Part shown: positions 41,912-53,171 of the stretch, piece after piece
How positions within the stretch are numbered: the first letter of the stretch is position 1
How the letters are laid out: each line of letters begins with the position of its first letter
NCBI GenBank assembly: GCA_030762935.1
Contig: CM060899.1
Location: 65,956,501 to 66,020,500 of the forward strand
DNA: 64,000 nt
Source: Hymenopus coronatus
Taxonomy: Eukaryota; Arthropoda; Insecta; Mantodea; Hymenopodidae
Direction of reading: 5' to 3'
Notes under the pieces: model-generated
The model's database searches: none
What the model was told of the DNA's origin: nothing
What the model saw: only the letters and a program-made list of their open reading frames with translations
Made by a program: the position numbers and the translations under genes

Positions 41912-42120
41912 CTAATAATCCGATGTATTACTTTCACTTGAACATTACAATCTAAACTGCACTAAATGTTCTGAAAATGCTAATTGTTTTGTTTAATTCA
42001 TACTAAATTTAAGCAGAAATGGTATAATTACTTACTTATAGATACCAGATAAATAGATACTGAAATATAGTTGAACACACTTGAAAATAGCTTTAGAACT
42101 TAGAGTGGTTTACTGTAAAA

Positions 42121-42867
42121 TCTGACATGCTCCTTTCACAGAGCTTTCTCTACCTGTTCTGCTGACAAACTTTTCTTAGCAAGGATTATTGATTTATCTG
42201 GATCATGATGATCGAGACAAGTATTAGCAGTAAGAAAATAATAGAATACACTAGGCTAAAGTAATAGACAATTTTTTTAAAAGCTTATGTGAAGTAAATC
42301 AAAAGAAATATGAAACGAAAGGCGACTTACATAGATTACAATTGAAACGACAAGGATTATCTCGGAAAGATCAACTCTGCAAAAACATAAATTACTTGTT
42401 TTAACAATATTTTGTGCAATAAGTTTTTACTTGTTTCTTTACACTTTACCAATTATAAAAATGCAACAAAATTCAACAATAATGGGAAAGTCTTCAGAGA
42501 CTATTTCTAGAACATTTAGAATATACAATTTATTTGTGATGTGAATGTCTTTAATATACGCGATTTTAACCAAAATCGTTTTGGTTATTTTTCAGAGAAA
42601 CAAAACGTTCAAAATCTTGTCCATTTAAAGGATAGTTTTGGGTGAGAGATATTATTGAAAATTTCATGTCGTGTCTTTGGAAGATATTAAACTTAAATAC
42701 CAAATTTGGTATTTAACGGCCCTTCTGTTTTTGAGTTAGCACATACACACAGATCTTTTTCTAAAAATGATTCTTTTGGACTTGTATTTCTGGAGAAATT
42801 ACGACATAAAATTTTTGGGTGGAATAAAATACTTCTGTAATTTATAATCTCGGGTAGGAAGATAAAA
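42121..42867 (+). repeat. H-repeat, third subfamily
   Basis: Starts TCTGACATGCTCCTTTCACA. The 25 bp before it (ACTTAGAGTGGTTTACTGTA) also precedes the related fragment at 47475, so this subfamily's boundary may lie further out or both derive from one duplication. The palindromic end is eroded (TTTATAATCTCGGGTAGG). Confidence 0.8.
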
Positions 42868-42868
42868 A

Positions 42869-43795
42869 GGGTAGCTAAGTTGGTTAGAGCAATTGGCGGG
42901 AAATCGGAAGATCCGTATTTCAAATCCCGACTACGGCATTGCATTTTTACTTTCTGTACACATAGTGTGTAGAGAAGGTATTGCACTCCACCAAATAATC
43001 CGATACCGAGATTTCACTGGAAATATATGTTTTAGGGTCCCCTTTATCCAAGAAAAAAGCATTTTCAGAAAAAAGGTTCATGTGTGTGTGTCCTTGAACA
43101 CGATAACTCAAAAACGAAAAGTCGTTTAAATACCAAACTTGGTATTTAAGTTTAGTATATTCCAGGGGTGCGACACGAAGATTTTAAGAAAAATCCCCCA
43201 CCCCAAACTACCCTTTACATGTAACTTTTTTCGAAAATATTGATTTTCTAAAAAATGGCTCTAACAGTTTTGATTAAAATATGGTATACGATTTTTACCT
43301 GACAAATAAAATGTATATTTTGAGTTTTCTGGGAATATTCTTGGTGAATTTTATGGAATTTTGCATACCTGCTAAGCAGTAAGAAATAGACAAAAACTTG
43401 CCACACAAAAAATGTAGATCGCATTAAAACACACAATTTATGTTGTATACATTTTTCATGGAGTTGATCGTTTTTGAAAAACTTTTACTTTTCTCATACA
43501 GGAATTTGTCGACTATATACAAAGGAAATTCAGTCACATAGCAACCAGCTTTTGTCTATAGTACTTCCTTATTTCGCTTGTATTTCCAAGGAAGCAAGTA
43601 ATAAGTTTATTTGTGGTAATGTTTTGTTGATGAGCATGAAATAAACAGAAGCATAACCTTTTTAACAGTAATTTGTTGCAGAGATGTAGAGAAAGTCATT
43701 GAATGGAACACATAAGGTTTTTTTAATCTGACTCCTGCCCTATACACGACTTGTGAAATAAATAAAAAAAAAAGCATTAAATTAAATTATCCAAG
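42869..43795 (+). mobile_element. tRNA-derived SINE, family 4, split by an H-repeat
   Basis: Head at 42869-42945: GGGTAGCTAAGTTGGTTAGA (box A-like) and TTTCAAATCCCGACTACGGC (box B). Tail at 43725-43795: AATCTGACTCCTGCCCTATA, CACGACTTGTGAAATAAATA. Together they match the intact copy at 24836-24985 across the junction. This proves a later H insertion at 42946-43724. Confidence 0.75.
42946..43724 (-). repeat. H-repeat inserted in a SINE
   Basis: Starts TACTTTCTGTACACATAG (palindrome shortened) and ends ACACATAAGGTTTTTTT. Compared with the uninterrupted SINE, GGCATTGAATTTTTCAGTCTG, the insertion sits in a T-run, with no target duplication longer than the ambiguous run itself. Confidence 0.9.
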
Positions 43796-44245
43796 TAACT
43801 CAACCATTCGAACTCAAAAATTTTGAGCGTGAGGTAGACCTGCTAGTACCTCCCGTACCCACATCAGAGGCGAGAAAATGTTGATTTGTCAACGCAAAGA
43901 AAATTCACATAATCTATTCAAGCCCCTGATTAGCGCGTACCCGCAGAACAGCAGCGTCAGAGATGTTGCCGTTAGGTCTCGGGGTTTTGGCTTCACAAAC
44001 CTTTAGACTGTACAACATGAAATATAACTATGACATAATACTAGCAAAACTTAATCATAACACACTACGTAGAGCAATGAAAGAAGACGGGATATGAGAA
44101 ATTATTATATAACAATGAGTATGCATAGAACTAGAAAAAGTTATAAATAAAAGTTACACAGCAGAGATGAGACATATAAGAAGAACAAAAGGACACTCTT
44201 TTTGGACATTAAATAATTATGGTATAGAAAAATTTAATTAAAAAG
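43796..44245. other. Unassigned, with tRNA-like trace
   Basis: At 43795-43862 the reverse strand resembles a decayed tRNA-like head (GGTACTAGCAGGTCTACCTC, GAGTTCGAATGG). The rest, including CTCGGGGTTTTGGCTTC near 43980, is not recognised. Confidence 0.35.
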
Positions 44246-45047
44246 TCTGGTGTTACATTCACATGACTCTCTAAATAACTGCGATAATTTATTGTTAAAC
44301 AGCTTATTATTCTATTTACTTTATGAAAATCGAGATAAGCTTTACAGAAATTGTCTTATTTGTATCTTTGTAAGTAGAAGGTAAATAAGATAATACACTA
44401 GGCTAAAACGATAGTCAAATCTTTTAGAAGCTGGTTGCCATGTGGATGAAATCGTTGCTAAGCAGAGCCTGGAGTTAAAGCTTTTCTCACGGAAATTTGT
44501 AAAGTATTTTAAATCTGAAACAAATTATAAGGAATATCTTAGAAATAAAACTACTTATATGACAAATTGTGTGTTTTCACGAGATCTAAAAATGTTGTAT
44601 ACTAGGTTTTTGAATATGTATTATGGTTTACCAGTTACACAATATTGAGCAAAATTGAACCAGAATAAAGAGGTCTTTAGAGCTTATTCCCAGAAAATTC
44701 AAAATGTACATTTTGTTTGCCATGAAAATACCATTATTACATGGTATTTTGATCAAAATCGTTAACCATTTTTGAGAAAATCAAAATTTTCTAACTTTTT
44801 TCTATGTAAAGGGATATTTTTTCAAAATCTAAGATACTTACCATAAATACCAAGAATGGTATTTTACCGACTTTTCGTTTTTGAGTTATCGTGTTCAAAG
44901 ACACCCGTACACACACGGGCTTTTCTATTTTTTTTTTTGGATACAGGGACCCCTATAACACGTATTTCCGGTGTTTCGGTATCGAATTTTGGGTGCATTA
45001 CAATGCCTTCTCTATACACTAAGTATAAGTACGTGTAGAGAAAGTAA
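44246..45047 (+). repeat. H-repeat, full-length, diverged
   Basis: Starts TCTGGTGTTACATTCACATG and ends CACTAAGTATAAGTACG with TGTAGAGAAAGTAA. The GGTAGTTTGGGGTGG block is deleted. Confidence 0.85.
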
Positions 45048-45407
45048 TAAATGAAGAAATAAAGCATATGTTTGCATGAGAAAGTTTATAGCTTTTTCAT
45101 TTTACATTTTTGTTTAGCCTGGCTGGACAGATCAGACAGTAATGAAATAATGCTGATGAACTTGGGCTACACGGCGCTTAAAGGTATTCGACATTCGTCT
45201 TCTCAGGATAAAGGAAAACCCTTAAGAACCCTTATCAAGGTAACTCACCCTAAGCGAGGTTCAAACTTGTGACCCCTTGAATCTGAGGTAGACACGCTAG
45301 CACAACTACCTTGGCGGGCTCAAACTACTGTGGTTTTGGAAGAAGCAGAAACTCAAAACAGTTTTGAGGTAACGTATGCCCAATGGCCGTAGTGCGCTGC
45401 AACAGTA
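45048..45407 (-). other. Unassigned region with a tRNA-like SINE head
   Basis: 45245-45322 on the reverse strand reads GCCCGCCAAGGTAGTTGTGC, TAGCGTGTCTACCTC and AGTTTGAACCTCG, a decayed tRNA-like unit with box A and box B positions in order. Possible SINE body on its left, 45180-45244. No match to the four SINE families above. Confidence 0.4.
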
Positions 45408-46228
45408 GATTTGTATTCCATTCACATGACTTTTTCTATATTTCTGCAAAAATGTTATTAAATGCTTTTGCTTCTATTTACTCTATGCTAATCAAGAAAA
45501 AATTAGCAGAGGTAGTCTTAGTACTTGCTTCCTTGTAAGTAGAAGCGAAATAAGGAAGTACCATAGGCTAAAGTGATAGTCAAAAGCTGGTTGCTATGTG
45601 ACTGAAGTTCCTTTGTTTGTATGGACAGGAGTTAACAAATTCCTGTATGAGAAAAGTATAAGTTTTTCAAAGCTGAAACCAATAATAAGGAATATCACAA
45701 AAAGATCAACTCCACGAAAAAAATGTATATAGTATAAATTGTGTGTTTTAACGTGGTCTACATTTTTATGTGATAAGTTTTTGTCCATCTTTTACGGTTT
45801 ACCAGTTATGCTAAATTCCGTAAAATTCATCCAGAATAAAGTAATCTTCAGAGGCTATACCCAGAAAATTCAAGATATACATTTTATTTGTCCGGTAAAT
45901 GTGTTAAATATACAAATATTTTAATTAAAATCGTTGGTCATTTTTGAGAAAATGGGGGTGGGGATTATTTTGAAAATCTTCGTGTCGCATCCTTGGAAGA
46001 TAACAAGCTTAAATACCAAGTTTGGTATGCAACAGTCTTTTCGTTTTTAAGCTATGCTGTCCACAAACACACACACACACACACTGACCATTTTGTAAAA
46101 ATGCTTTTTTTTTTGGATTCAGGGGGACCCAAAACACATATTTCCGGTGAAATCTCGGTATCGAATTTTTGGGTGCAATACAATACCTTCTCTATACATT
46201 ATGTACATAGTACGGGTAGAGAAAGTAA
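45408..46228 (+). repeat. H-repeat, near full-length
   Basis: First recognisable block is TTGTATTCCATTCACATGAC (the first bases are diverged). Ends CATTATGTACATAGTACG with GGTAGAGAAAGTAA. A CA tract lies at about 46067-46083. Confidence 0.85.
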
Positions 46229-46956
46229 AAATGTTAAAGACATTCTCATCACTGGACCTTGATTTTGGTTTCCGAAGTGCACATAGTTACGAACACACAG
46301 AGCAGCAAGCACTGCAAAGAGAGGGTAGTGGGGAGGGGTTTGTAGTGTAAACAAGGACACGTTGAGATATCTTTTCCAAAAGTAGCTCATTACATATATT
46401 GACATTATATACATCGTTATAATACTATAATGCATAAAACAAGTATTTCATAATATTATTTTTAAGTAAAAACGCTTTGCACTTTTACAAATAAAAGTAG
46501 AAATTTTGATACAAAAATTCAGGATAATAATGTTCAGAGCTTTGAAAGGACAATGAACATAAATCAACAAAACACACAGAATTTATTGCAGTGAATTAGA
46601 AGATACATCTTTACTGTATCGAAAGAAAAAGTTCTTTCCTGTCACTCAAATATGTTTGAATCACCCACAAGTTTTCACTTTTCCCTTCATTTATTTGATA
46701 TTTAGTAGTTTGTATATACAGTCAATATATTACATTTTATATTTATGCAAGTATATGAAAACATGTCACATTTTTGTATGTCACACAATATTTTATGAAT
46801 AATTACAAATTTTCATTTAAAGTTACGTTAAGGCGGAAGAAATTGCGTGAAAATCTTGTTCCGCGAGCTTTAAAAATGTCTTAATATGAAGCCAAGGTGT
46901 TGTCTAATTTTATTAAAAAATACTGCATTAAGTATAACAATAATTACCAAAAAAAA
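46229..46956. other. Unassigned AT-rich sequence
   Basis: About 730 bp, no shared repeat seen. Short frames on both strands near 46199-46435 overlap one another and carry no motif. Confidence 0.45.
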
Positions 46957-47120
46957 TCTGATGTGTACCATTCATATGACTTTCTCTATATCCCTGCAAC
47001 ACATTATTCTTAAAAAGCTTATACTTCTATTAACTTCATGCTAATTAGTAAAGCATTAGCAGAAATAGCCATATTACTTGCTTCCTTGTAAGTAGAGGTG
47101 AAATAAGGGAGTACTATAGG
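46957..47120 (+). repeat. H-repeat fragment, TCTGATGTG end
   Basis: TCTGATGTGTACCATTCATA to GGGAGTACTATAGG, then breaks off where repeat F starts. Confidence 0.8.
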
Positions 47121-47345
47121 TTTAAAATTTTCAATCTGCGCTCACTTTCAGTGTTCATTGGTTTATCTACTAGCAGGAATTGAACGAGGTCAGGCAGTGA
47201 GCTATGTTAGATAGTGCAACACGTTTTGAAACGGGCTGTAGAGACCATGCCTACTGTAGCATGCCATAGTTATACTTTGTGTGCACCGAACTTAAATCCG
47301 GCAATTTCGTGACCCCGGACCGAGCAGTACTCATGACAAATGAGA
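47121..47345 (+). repeat. Low-copy repeat F, copy 1
   Basis: Matches 50283-50478: TTTCAATCTGCGCTCACTTT, TACTAGCAGGAATTGAAC, GAGACCATGCCTACTG and CCGGCAATTTCGTGACCCC. GC content is above the background. No frame is conserved between the two copies. Confidence 0.75.
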
Positions 47346-47474
47346 GGTATTCGGATTAGCCACTGATATCCTTTTCATTTTGAAAGGCCTTTTGCATTAT
47401 TGATCAACCGCAAGAGAATAAATTAAAGTACATTACAAATGTAAGTTTTGTACTTAGAGTGGTTTACTGTAAAA

Positions 47475-47618
47475 GCTGACATGCTCCTTTCACAGAGCTT
47501 TCTCTACCTGTTCTGCTAACAAAGTATTCTTAGCAAAGATTATCGATTTATTTCGATCATGATAATCGAGACAAGTATTAGCAGTAAGAAAATAAGAGAA
47601 TACACTAGGCTAAAGATT
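47475..47618 (+). repeat. H-repeat fragment, third subfamily
   Basis: GCTGACATGCTCCTTTCACA to AATACACTAGGCTAAAG, closest to the copy at 42121. They share 25 bp of upstream flank. Confidence 0.75.
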
Positions 47619-48707
47619 TTAAATTATTTATACTTTATTCAAATGGAAAATTCCGTGCAGGTTTTGAATTTTTAAGTCTATCTCGATTTTCAAATGATTT
47701 AAAAGTCCATAAAGATTTGTTCAAAATGGTGTTATTAGGAACGGTGAGAAATTAAACTTATTTATAAGAGTCCTAAACTACTTAATCCTTATTTGACTGA
47801 ACTAGTATACTGCATATGTTGTTTTTTCTTTTAATTCATGTCTAAAACTGAAGTTCTAGTAAAAATATTTGCGAATAAACCTATAAAAATATGAAATAAT
47901 AGAGAAGATTGAAATGAAAATAAATGTAGATCCTTTATTTATATTTTTCTTCCCAATTAAATGTTTAAACTCTTATAAACTAGTTTTCAAATTAGTTCAA
48001 ATGGCCAAGAGTGTTAACTGATAGATAATGGACTAACCAACCATTCAAAGCCAAATGCTGCAAGTTCAAATAACAGTGATTGTGGTAAAGGACGGGGAGA
48101 GCCCAAGTAAAATAATCGGTGTGACGCTTGGAAGTTAATGGAGATACATTTGATTGTAGTTATGTGAGTTTTCTCTTTTGTTTATTTAAGAAAGTCACTG
48201 CAAATTTACGGCAAAATTGTATATGTTTTTACAATATAAAGCAGTCATTATCGTTTATGGTTGAAGGTTAGTATATCATGAAATTAATGCTAGAGTACAA
48301 CTCTATTTGTATAGTTACGCTTAAAACAAGTGGATCTTATTGGTACCAACAGGCAACAAAGTGCTAAAAAAATTCCATTGGTAACAAAGTTCATCAGGTA
48401 AATATAGTATTTTTACAGTTTATGTACTTCCAAAAGCTTATATATTTTCTTCTTGTTCACAGGTAAGATATACAAACTAGGAAGATTAGATTTGGTCAGG
48501 TGAGTAAACCCAGCAATTATGTACCCATGGTCAATATGAGTAAATGAGGAACATGCACCTAAAGTTACATTTGCAAGCGTAAATTTACACTTTTGCAAGT
48601 CAAGTTCAGGAGTCACTAGCAGAAAGCAAAACCTTGACCTTTGCTCGAACAGAATCACTTACTGTGCTCTGAAATACATAATACAAATAAATACACAAGT
48701 AAACAAT
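47619..48707. other. Longest repeat-free stretch; possible exon-like frame
   Basis: About 1.1 kb without any repeat seen elsewhere in the window. A reverse-strand frame at 48413-48658 encodes about 80 residues of varied composition (for example ANVTLGACSSFTHIDHGYII) with no ATG at its start. A pyrimidine-poor ATTTCAG lies just upstream, but an in-frame stop separates it. It could be a decayed exon; I do not recognise a family. Confidence 0.3.
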
Positions 48708-49606
48708 CTGATGTGTTCCACTCACATGACTTTCTCTAGCTGTTCTACAAAACTTCTTACATAAGATTATTCTTCTTTCCGCATATTGCTAATCGAGGTA
48801 CTCATTAGCACAATGTTCTTATTACTTAGTTCCTTATAAGTAGGAAAAAATAAGGCAATACACTAGGTTAAAGCCATAGTCAATTTAAAAGCTGTCGTTA
48901 TGCGATTGTCATTACAAATCCCTTATTTTCTTGGCCAGAAGTAGAACAAAGAAAACCGGACTCTCCCGTCTGAGAAAAGTATAAGTACTTCACAAATGAA
49001 ATTAATAACAATAAATACCCTGAAAACGGTAAGCTCCACGAAAAAAATGTATATGACATAACTTGTGTATTTTAACAAGACCTACATTTTTTGTATAGCA
49101 AGATTTTGTCTATCTCTTACTGGTATTGCCAAATTAAGCAAAATTCATCTAGAATAAACAGGTCTTTAGAGGTTATTCCCAGAAAATTCAAGATATACAT
49201 ATTATTTTTCAGCTAAATATATTCAATATACGATATTTTAATCAAAATCGTTAAAGCCATTTTTAAGAAAATCAAAAGTTTCGAAAAAAATTCCATGTAA
49301 ACGGTAGTTTGGGGTGGGGGATTTTTCTCAAAATCTTCATGTCGCATCCCTGGAAGGTACTAAACTTAAATACCAAGTTTGGTGTTTTACCGACTTTTCG
49401 TTTTTGAGTTATTGTGTTCACAGACACACGGACACACTGACACACGGACACACGGACACACGGACCTTTTTGTGAAAATGCTTTTTTTTGGATACAGGGG
49501 ACCCTAAAACATATTTCCGGTGAAATCTTGGTATCGAATTTTTGGGTGGAATACAATAGTTCTCTATCCCAATGTACATTGTACATAACGGTGCTAGAGA
49601 AAGTAA
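48708..49606 (+). repeat. H-repeat, full-length, chimeric subfamily
   Basis: Starts TCTGATGTGTTCCACTCACA. First half is second-subfamily. The microsatellite is an ACACGG hexamer array (about 49422-49465). The palindrome is altered to AATGTACATTGTACAT, again self-complementary. Confidence 0.85.
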
Positions 49607-49954
49607 TAAAAATCCGCAACATATTCTGGGATATTTTCTAAGATCCCAGCGTATTTATTACATTATTTAAATCCGGATATTTCTAAATTAATACTTTCTA
49701 AATTCTAACCACGGGAATACATTTCAAACCCTTATTCCTTTATTTCCAATTTTAATTTATACATCCATATAAATTAGACATAATTAAAATAACATTTTTT
49801 TTTATAGTCGGCATACCATATTTAGGAACGACATCCCCTAGGACTTTCAAGCAAATGCCTAGCGGTCCGAAGCCTATCGAGAAACCTACGACAGTAAAAC
49901 ACAGAATGAAGAACCTGTTACGAGGGGTTGTACCGTAGCTAGACATGCACATGG
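49607..49954. other. Unassigned sequence
   Basis: About 350 bp. A 66-codon reverse frame at 49752-49952 has no motif. Confidence 0.4.
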
Positions 49955-50112
49955 AGTGGAGGATATGAAATGTAAGCGAAACTGAAAATTGGAAAAGCGA
50001 TGATGGAGCTATTGGTGGAATGAGTAGCGGGGGAAACCGGAGGTCCCAGAGAAAATCCAGGACCGCCTAGATGGCAGGCGAGTGGTTTAGCCACTCATCC
50101 ACGTCGCCTTCG
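49955..50112 (-). mobile_element. tRNA-derived SINE, family 3, partial
   Basis: Shares GCGGGGGAAACCGGAGG, TCCCAGAGAAAATCCAGGA and the head GTGGTTTAGCCACTC with the family. The head retains a box A-like GGATGAGTGGCTAAACCAC on the reverse strand; box B is lost. 50113-50282 is unassigned. Confidence 0.65.
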
Positions 50113-50282
50113 AATGGTAGTATTAATACACTGAAATGATAGGCGTTTTCGTATTTCTATGATTTTCGACTTAATTATAAGTTAAAACTTTAGTGTATTG
50201 AAAGAAAAGGCTCTTCTGCCACTTAAAATAAATTTAAATAATGCAAAAGTTTGTTAAGTGTCAAACGTTTATCCTTTCGTAT

Positions 50283-50478
50283 TTTTAACATTTTTCAATC
50301 TTCGCTCTCTTTCAGTGTTCACCGATTTATGTACTAGCAGGAACTGATTATAACAAGCAGTGAGCAACGCTTTCCAAATTTGCTTTAGAGACCACGCCTA
50401 CTCCATCACGTCGTAATTATACTCTGTGCACCGAACTTCGATCCGGCAATTTCGTGACCCGTCCGGGGTCATGAGTAA
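50283..50478 (+). repeat. Low-copy repeat F, copy 2
   Basis: Second copy of the repeat at 47121-47345: TTTCAATCTTCGCTCTCTTT, GAGACCACGCCTACTCC and ATCCGGCAATTTCGTGACCC. It lies next to a family 3 SINE. Confidence 0.75.
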
Positions 50479-51244
50479 GTAACAAGGGAGTTACGGAACG
50501 GAAAACCAGGAAATATAAAATACTGTATCCGAAGCACTCAGTTTTGCAATCCGAGGTCTTGGCATTAAATGAAAGTACCATACATCACCACGGACTCTAG
50601 TACAAGTCTAGGAACTTATTCTCATTGCGCGCGATTCCCTCACCGTAGCGCTGATAAGCAAAATAGTGGTTTGAAGGCAGTTTGGCATGTGCGATAGTAT
50701 GCCGGGGACCTATGTTACTTTGTAATTGCCCCGTTTAGTTCTATAAAGAATTTTAACACACAAAGGAACATCTATACATGCCAAATATCATCCTTAACTT
50801 TTCTTGGGGAAATATGTGACTTTCACAAAAATGTAGGTGTATCAAATAAATGATGCAAATTTATTTGTGGAATTTCTTAAGTTCATAGTGTCACTGCTCG
50901 CATGTGTGCTATTGCCGCAAGGGGTTCGGATGTTTATAATGCATGAATCTGTTCCTTGTAGCGATAAGCCCTTTGAGTAACGACCTAAAGGGATGCTGTA
51001 AGCCCCACAAAGTGTAAAAACCTTCCCGCGTTGTTCAAGAGGCACAGATCAAAGCATGGTGACGTGGTGCATTCTGGGGCGGGGAGGTTTTATTTAATCC
51101 AAGCTTCACACAGCTAACCGACTTTTATAAGAACAAAGAAAAAACGTTTACTTTGAGTTATCATATTTGATATGACGTCAATTCCATTTCAAACGTTCAC
51201 AAATTCACGCACTAGCTCCGCTGAATCGCTTTTTTATTCATTTA
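50479..51244. other. Unassigned sequence, patches of higher GC
   Basis: About 765 bp with no repeat seen elsewhere in the window. GC-richer patches lie near 50615-50720 and 51040-51085 (TGCATTCTGGGGCGGGGAGG). A 67-codon reverse frame at 50842 has no motif. Confidence 0.4.
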
Positions 51245-51984
51245 TTACTTTCTCTAGCCCGCTTGTACAATGTAGGTACATAGTGGAAAGAGAAGGTATT
51301 GTATTCCACCCAAAAATTCAATGTCGATATTTCACCGGAAATATATGTTTTGGGGTCCCCTGAGTTCGAAAAATGTATTTTTAAGAAGAAGGTTCCTGAA
51401 TGCCTGAAGGAAGCATACCTAAAAAACAAAAAGATTGTTAAATATCAAACGTGGTATTTACGTTTAGTATCTTCCAAAGATGCGACATAAAGATTTTCAA
51501 GAAAATCTCCCTACCACTAACTATCCTTTACATGAATTTCGAAAAAATTATTTTTTCCAAAAATGGCTTTAAAGATTTTGATTAATATCTATTATTTAAG
51601 GTATTTACATGACAAATAAAATGTAAATCTTAAATTTTATGTTGTATACATTTTTTCGTGAAGCTGATAGTTTTCTTTTTTTTATTTTAGATACTCCTTG
51701 TTATTAGTTTCAACTTTAAAATACTCATACTTTTCTCATACAGGAATTTGTCAACTCCTGTCCATACAAACAAAGGAACATCAGTCACATAGCAACCAGC
51801 TTTTGACTTCACTTTAACCTATGGTACTCCCTTATTTCGCTTCTACTTACAAGTAAGCAAGTAATAAGACTCTTTCTGCTATTTTGTTCTGGATTAGCTT
51901 TAAGTAAATGGTAGAATAAGCTTTTTAACAATAATTTATTGTAGATACATAGAGAAATTCATGTGAATGTAGCACATCACATTT
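51245..51984 (-). repeat. H-repeat, near full-length
   Basis: Altered palindrome (GTACAATGTAGGTACATAG) to AGCACATCACATTTAT. It lacks the region around CTGGGAATAGCCTCTGAAG. Confidence 0.85.
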
Positions 51985-52150
51985 ATAGAAAAATGTGCGT
52001 GTGTTTGTGTCTGTGGACAGTATAGCCCCAAAACGAAAAGACCGTTAAATAGAAAACTTGGTATTTAAGATTAGTTTTTCAAAGGATGCGACACGAAGAT
52101 TTTTAAGAAACCCCCCCCCCCACCACAAACTACCGTTTAGATCGAAAATT
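51985..52150 (-). repeat. H-repeat fragment, tandem
   Basis: AAAATGTGCGTGTGTTTGTG to the C-run block (AACCCCCCCCCCC) and CAAACTACCGTTTAG, cut by the mariner relic. Confidence 0.75.
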
Positions 52151-53110
52151 CATTAAAGCTGAGCTAGATTGTACTTTGGGAGAGTCTGCTCCTTTGTTTA
52201 CAACAGTGAAATATTGGGTAGCAGAGTTTAAGCGCGGCCGTACGAGCTGCCAAGACGAACATCGCAGTGGTCGACCAAATTAGGTTACCAGTCCAGAAAT
52301 ATAATAAAAATTCACAAAATGGTATTGGATGAGCGTCTACTGAAAGTGCGCGAGCTAGCAGACATTGCAGGCATTTAAAAAAAGTTCAATACGTTGCATA
52401 CTGACTGAAAACTTGGATATGAGAAAGTTGTTTGCAAGGTGGGTGTCGCGTTTGCTCACAATAGAACAAGAACATTGTCGTGAGGATGTTTCAGTCGAGT
52501 GTTTGGCAATGTTTCTCTGCAATAAAGCGGAGCTTTTGCGTCGATTCATAACAAAGGATGAAACCTGGGTCCATCACTTCAAATCTGAGACAAAGGAACA
52601 ATCAAAAGTGGATTGGAAGGGGAGAATCGGCTCCAAAGAAGGCGAAGACAGTTCCATGTGCAGGCGTCAAGTTTTCTGGGACACATACGGGATAATTTTC
52701 ATTGATTATCTGAAATAACGGAAAAGTTAACCACTAGCGAATGTTATGCGAACTTATTACATCGTTTGAGTGAAGAAATCGAGCAAAAACAGCAGCATTT
52801 GGCGAAAAAGAAGGTTTTGTTTTATCAAGACAATGCAACAGCTCACACGTCCCTCATCGTCATGTTCAAAATCAACGAGTTTAAATTTGAATTGCTTTCT
52901 CATGCACCCTATTCGCCAGATTTAGCCCCCTCTGATTATTTTCTGTTTCAAACTTGAAGAAATGGCTTGGTGGCAGAAGATTTGCCAACAATGAAGAGGT
53001 GGAGTCTGCAGTTGGTTATTTTGCACACCTCGATAGTTATCAGTATAAAAAGGTGTCGAAGGAAGTGAACATGGTTGGAAAAAGTGTATCGAACTGAGAA
53101 ATAAACATGT
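52150..53110 (+). pseudogene. Mariner-C transposase, D(D)34D, broken
   Basis: Nearly the full transposase length is traceable. N-terminal helix-turn-helix pieces include VKYWVAEFKRGRTS and DEHRSGRP. Then come ARWVSRLLTIEQ, LLRRFITKDETWVHHF (first aspartate), VFWDTYGIIFIDYL, LFYQDNATAHTS-type block (second aspartate) and PYSPDLAPSDYFLF (third). Exactly 34 residues separate the second and third. Stops follow GRPN, IDYLK and FLFQT, and several frameshifts occur. The C-terminal part continues to about 53095. Terminal inverted repeats are not seen; the 5' end is joined directly to an H fragment. It is distinct in sequence from mariner-A and -B. Confidence 0.8.
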
Positions 53111-53171
53111 TTTCCCCTAAAATTTGTTATGTCGTGTACTTCAGGAACAGACCTCGTATGTTTGCAAGTAT

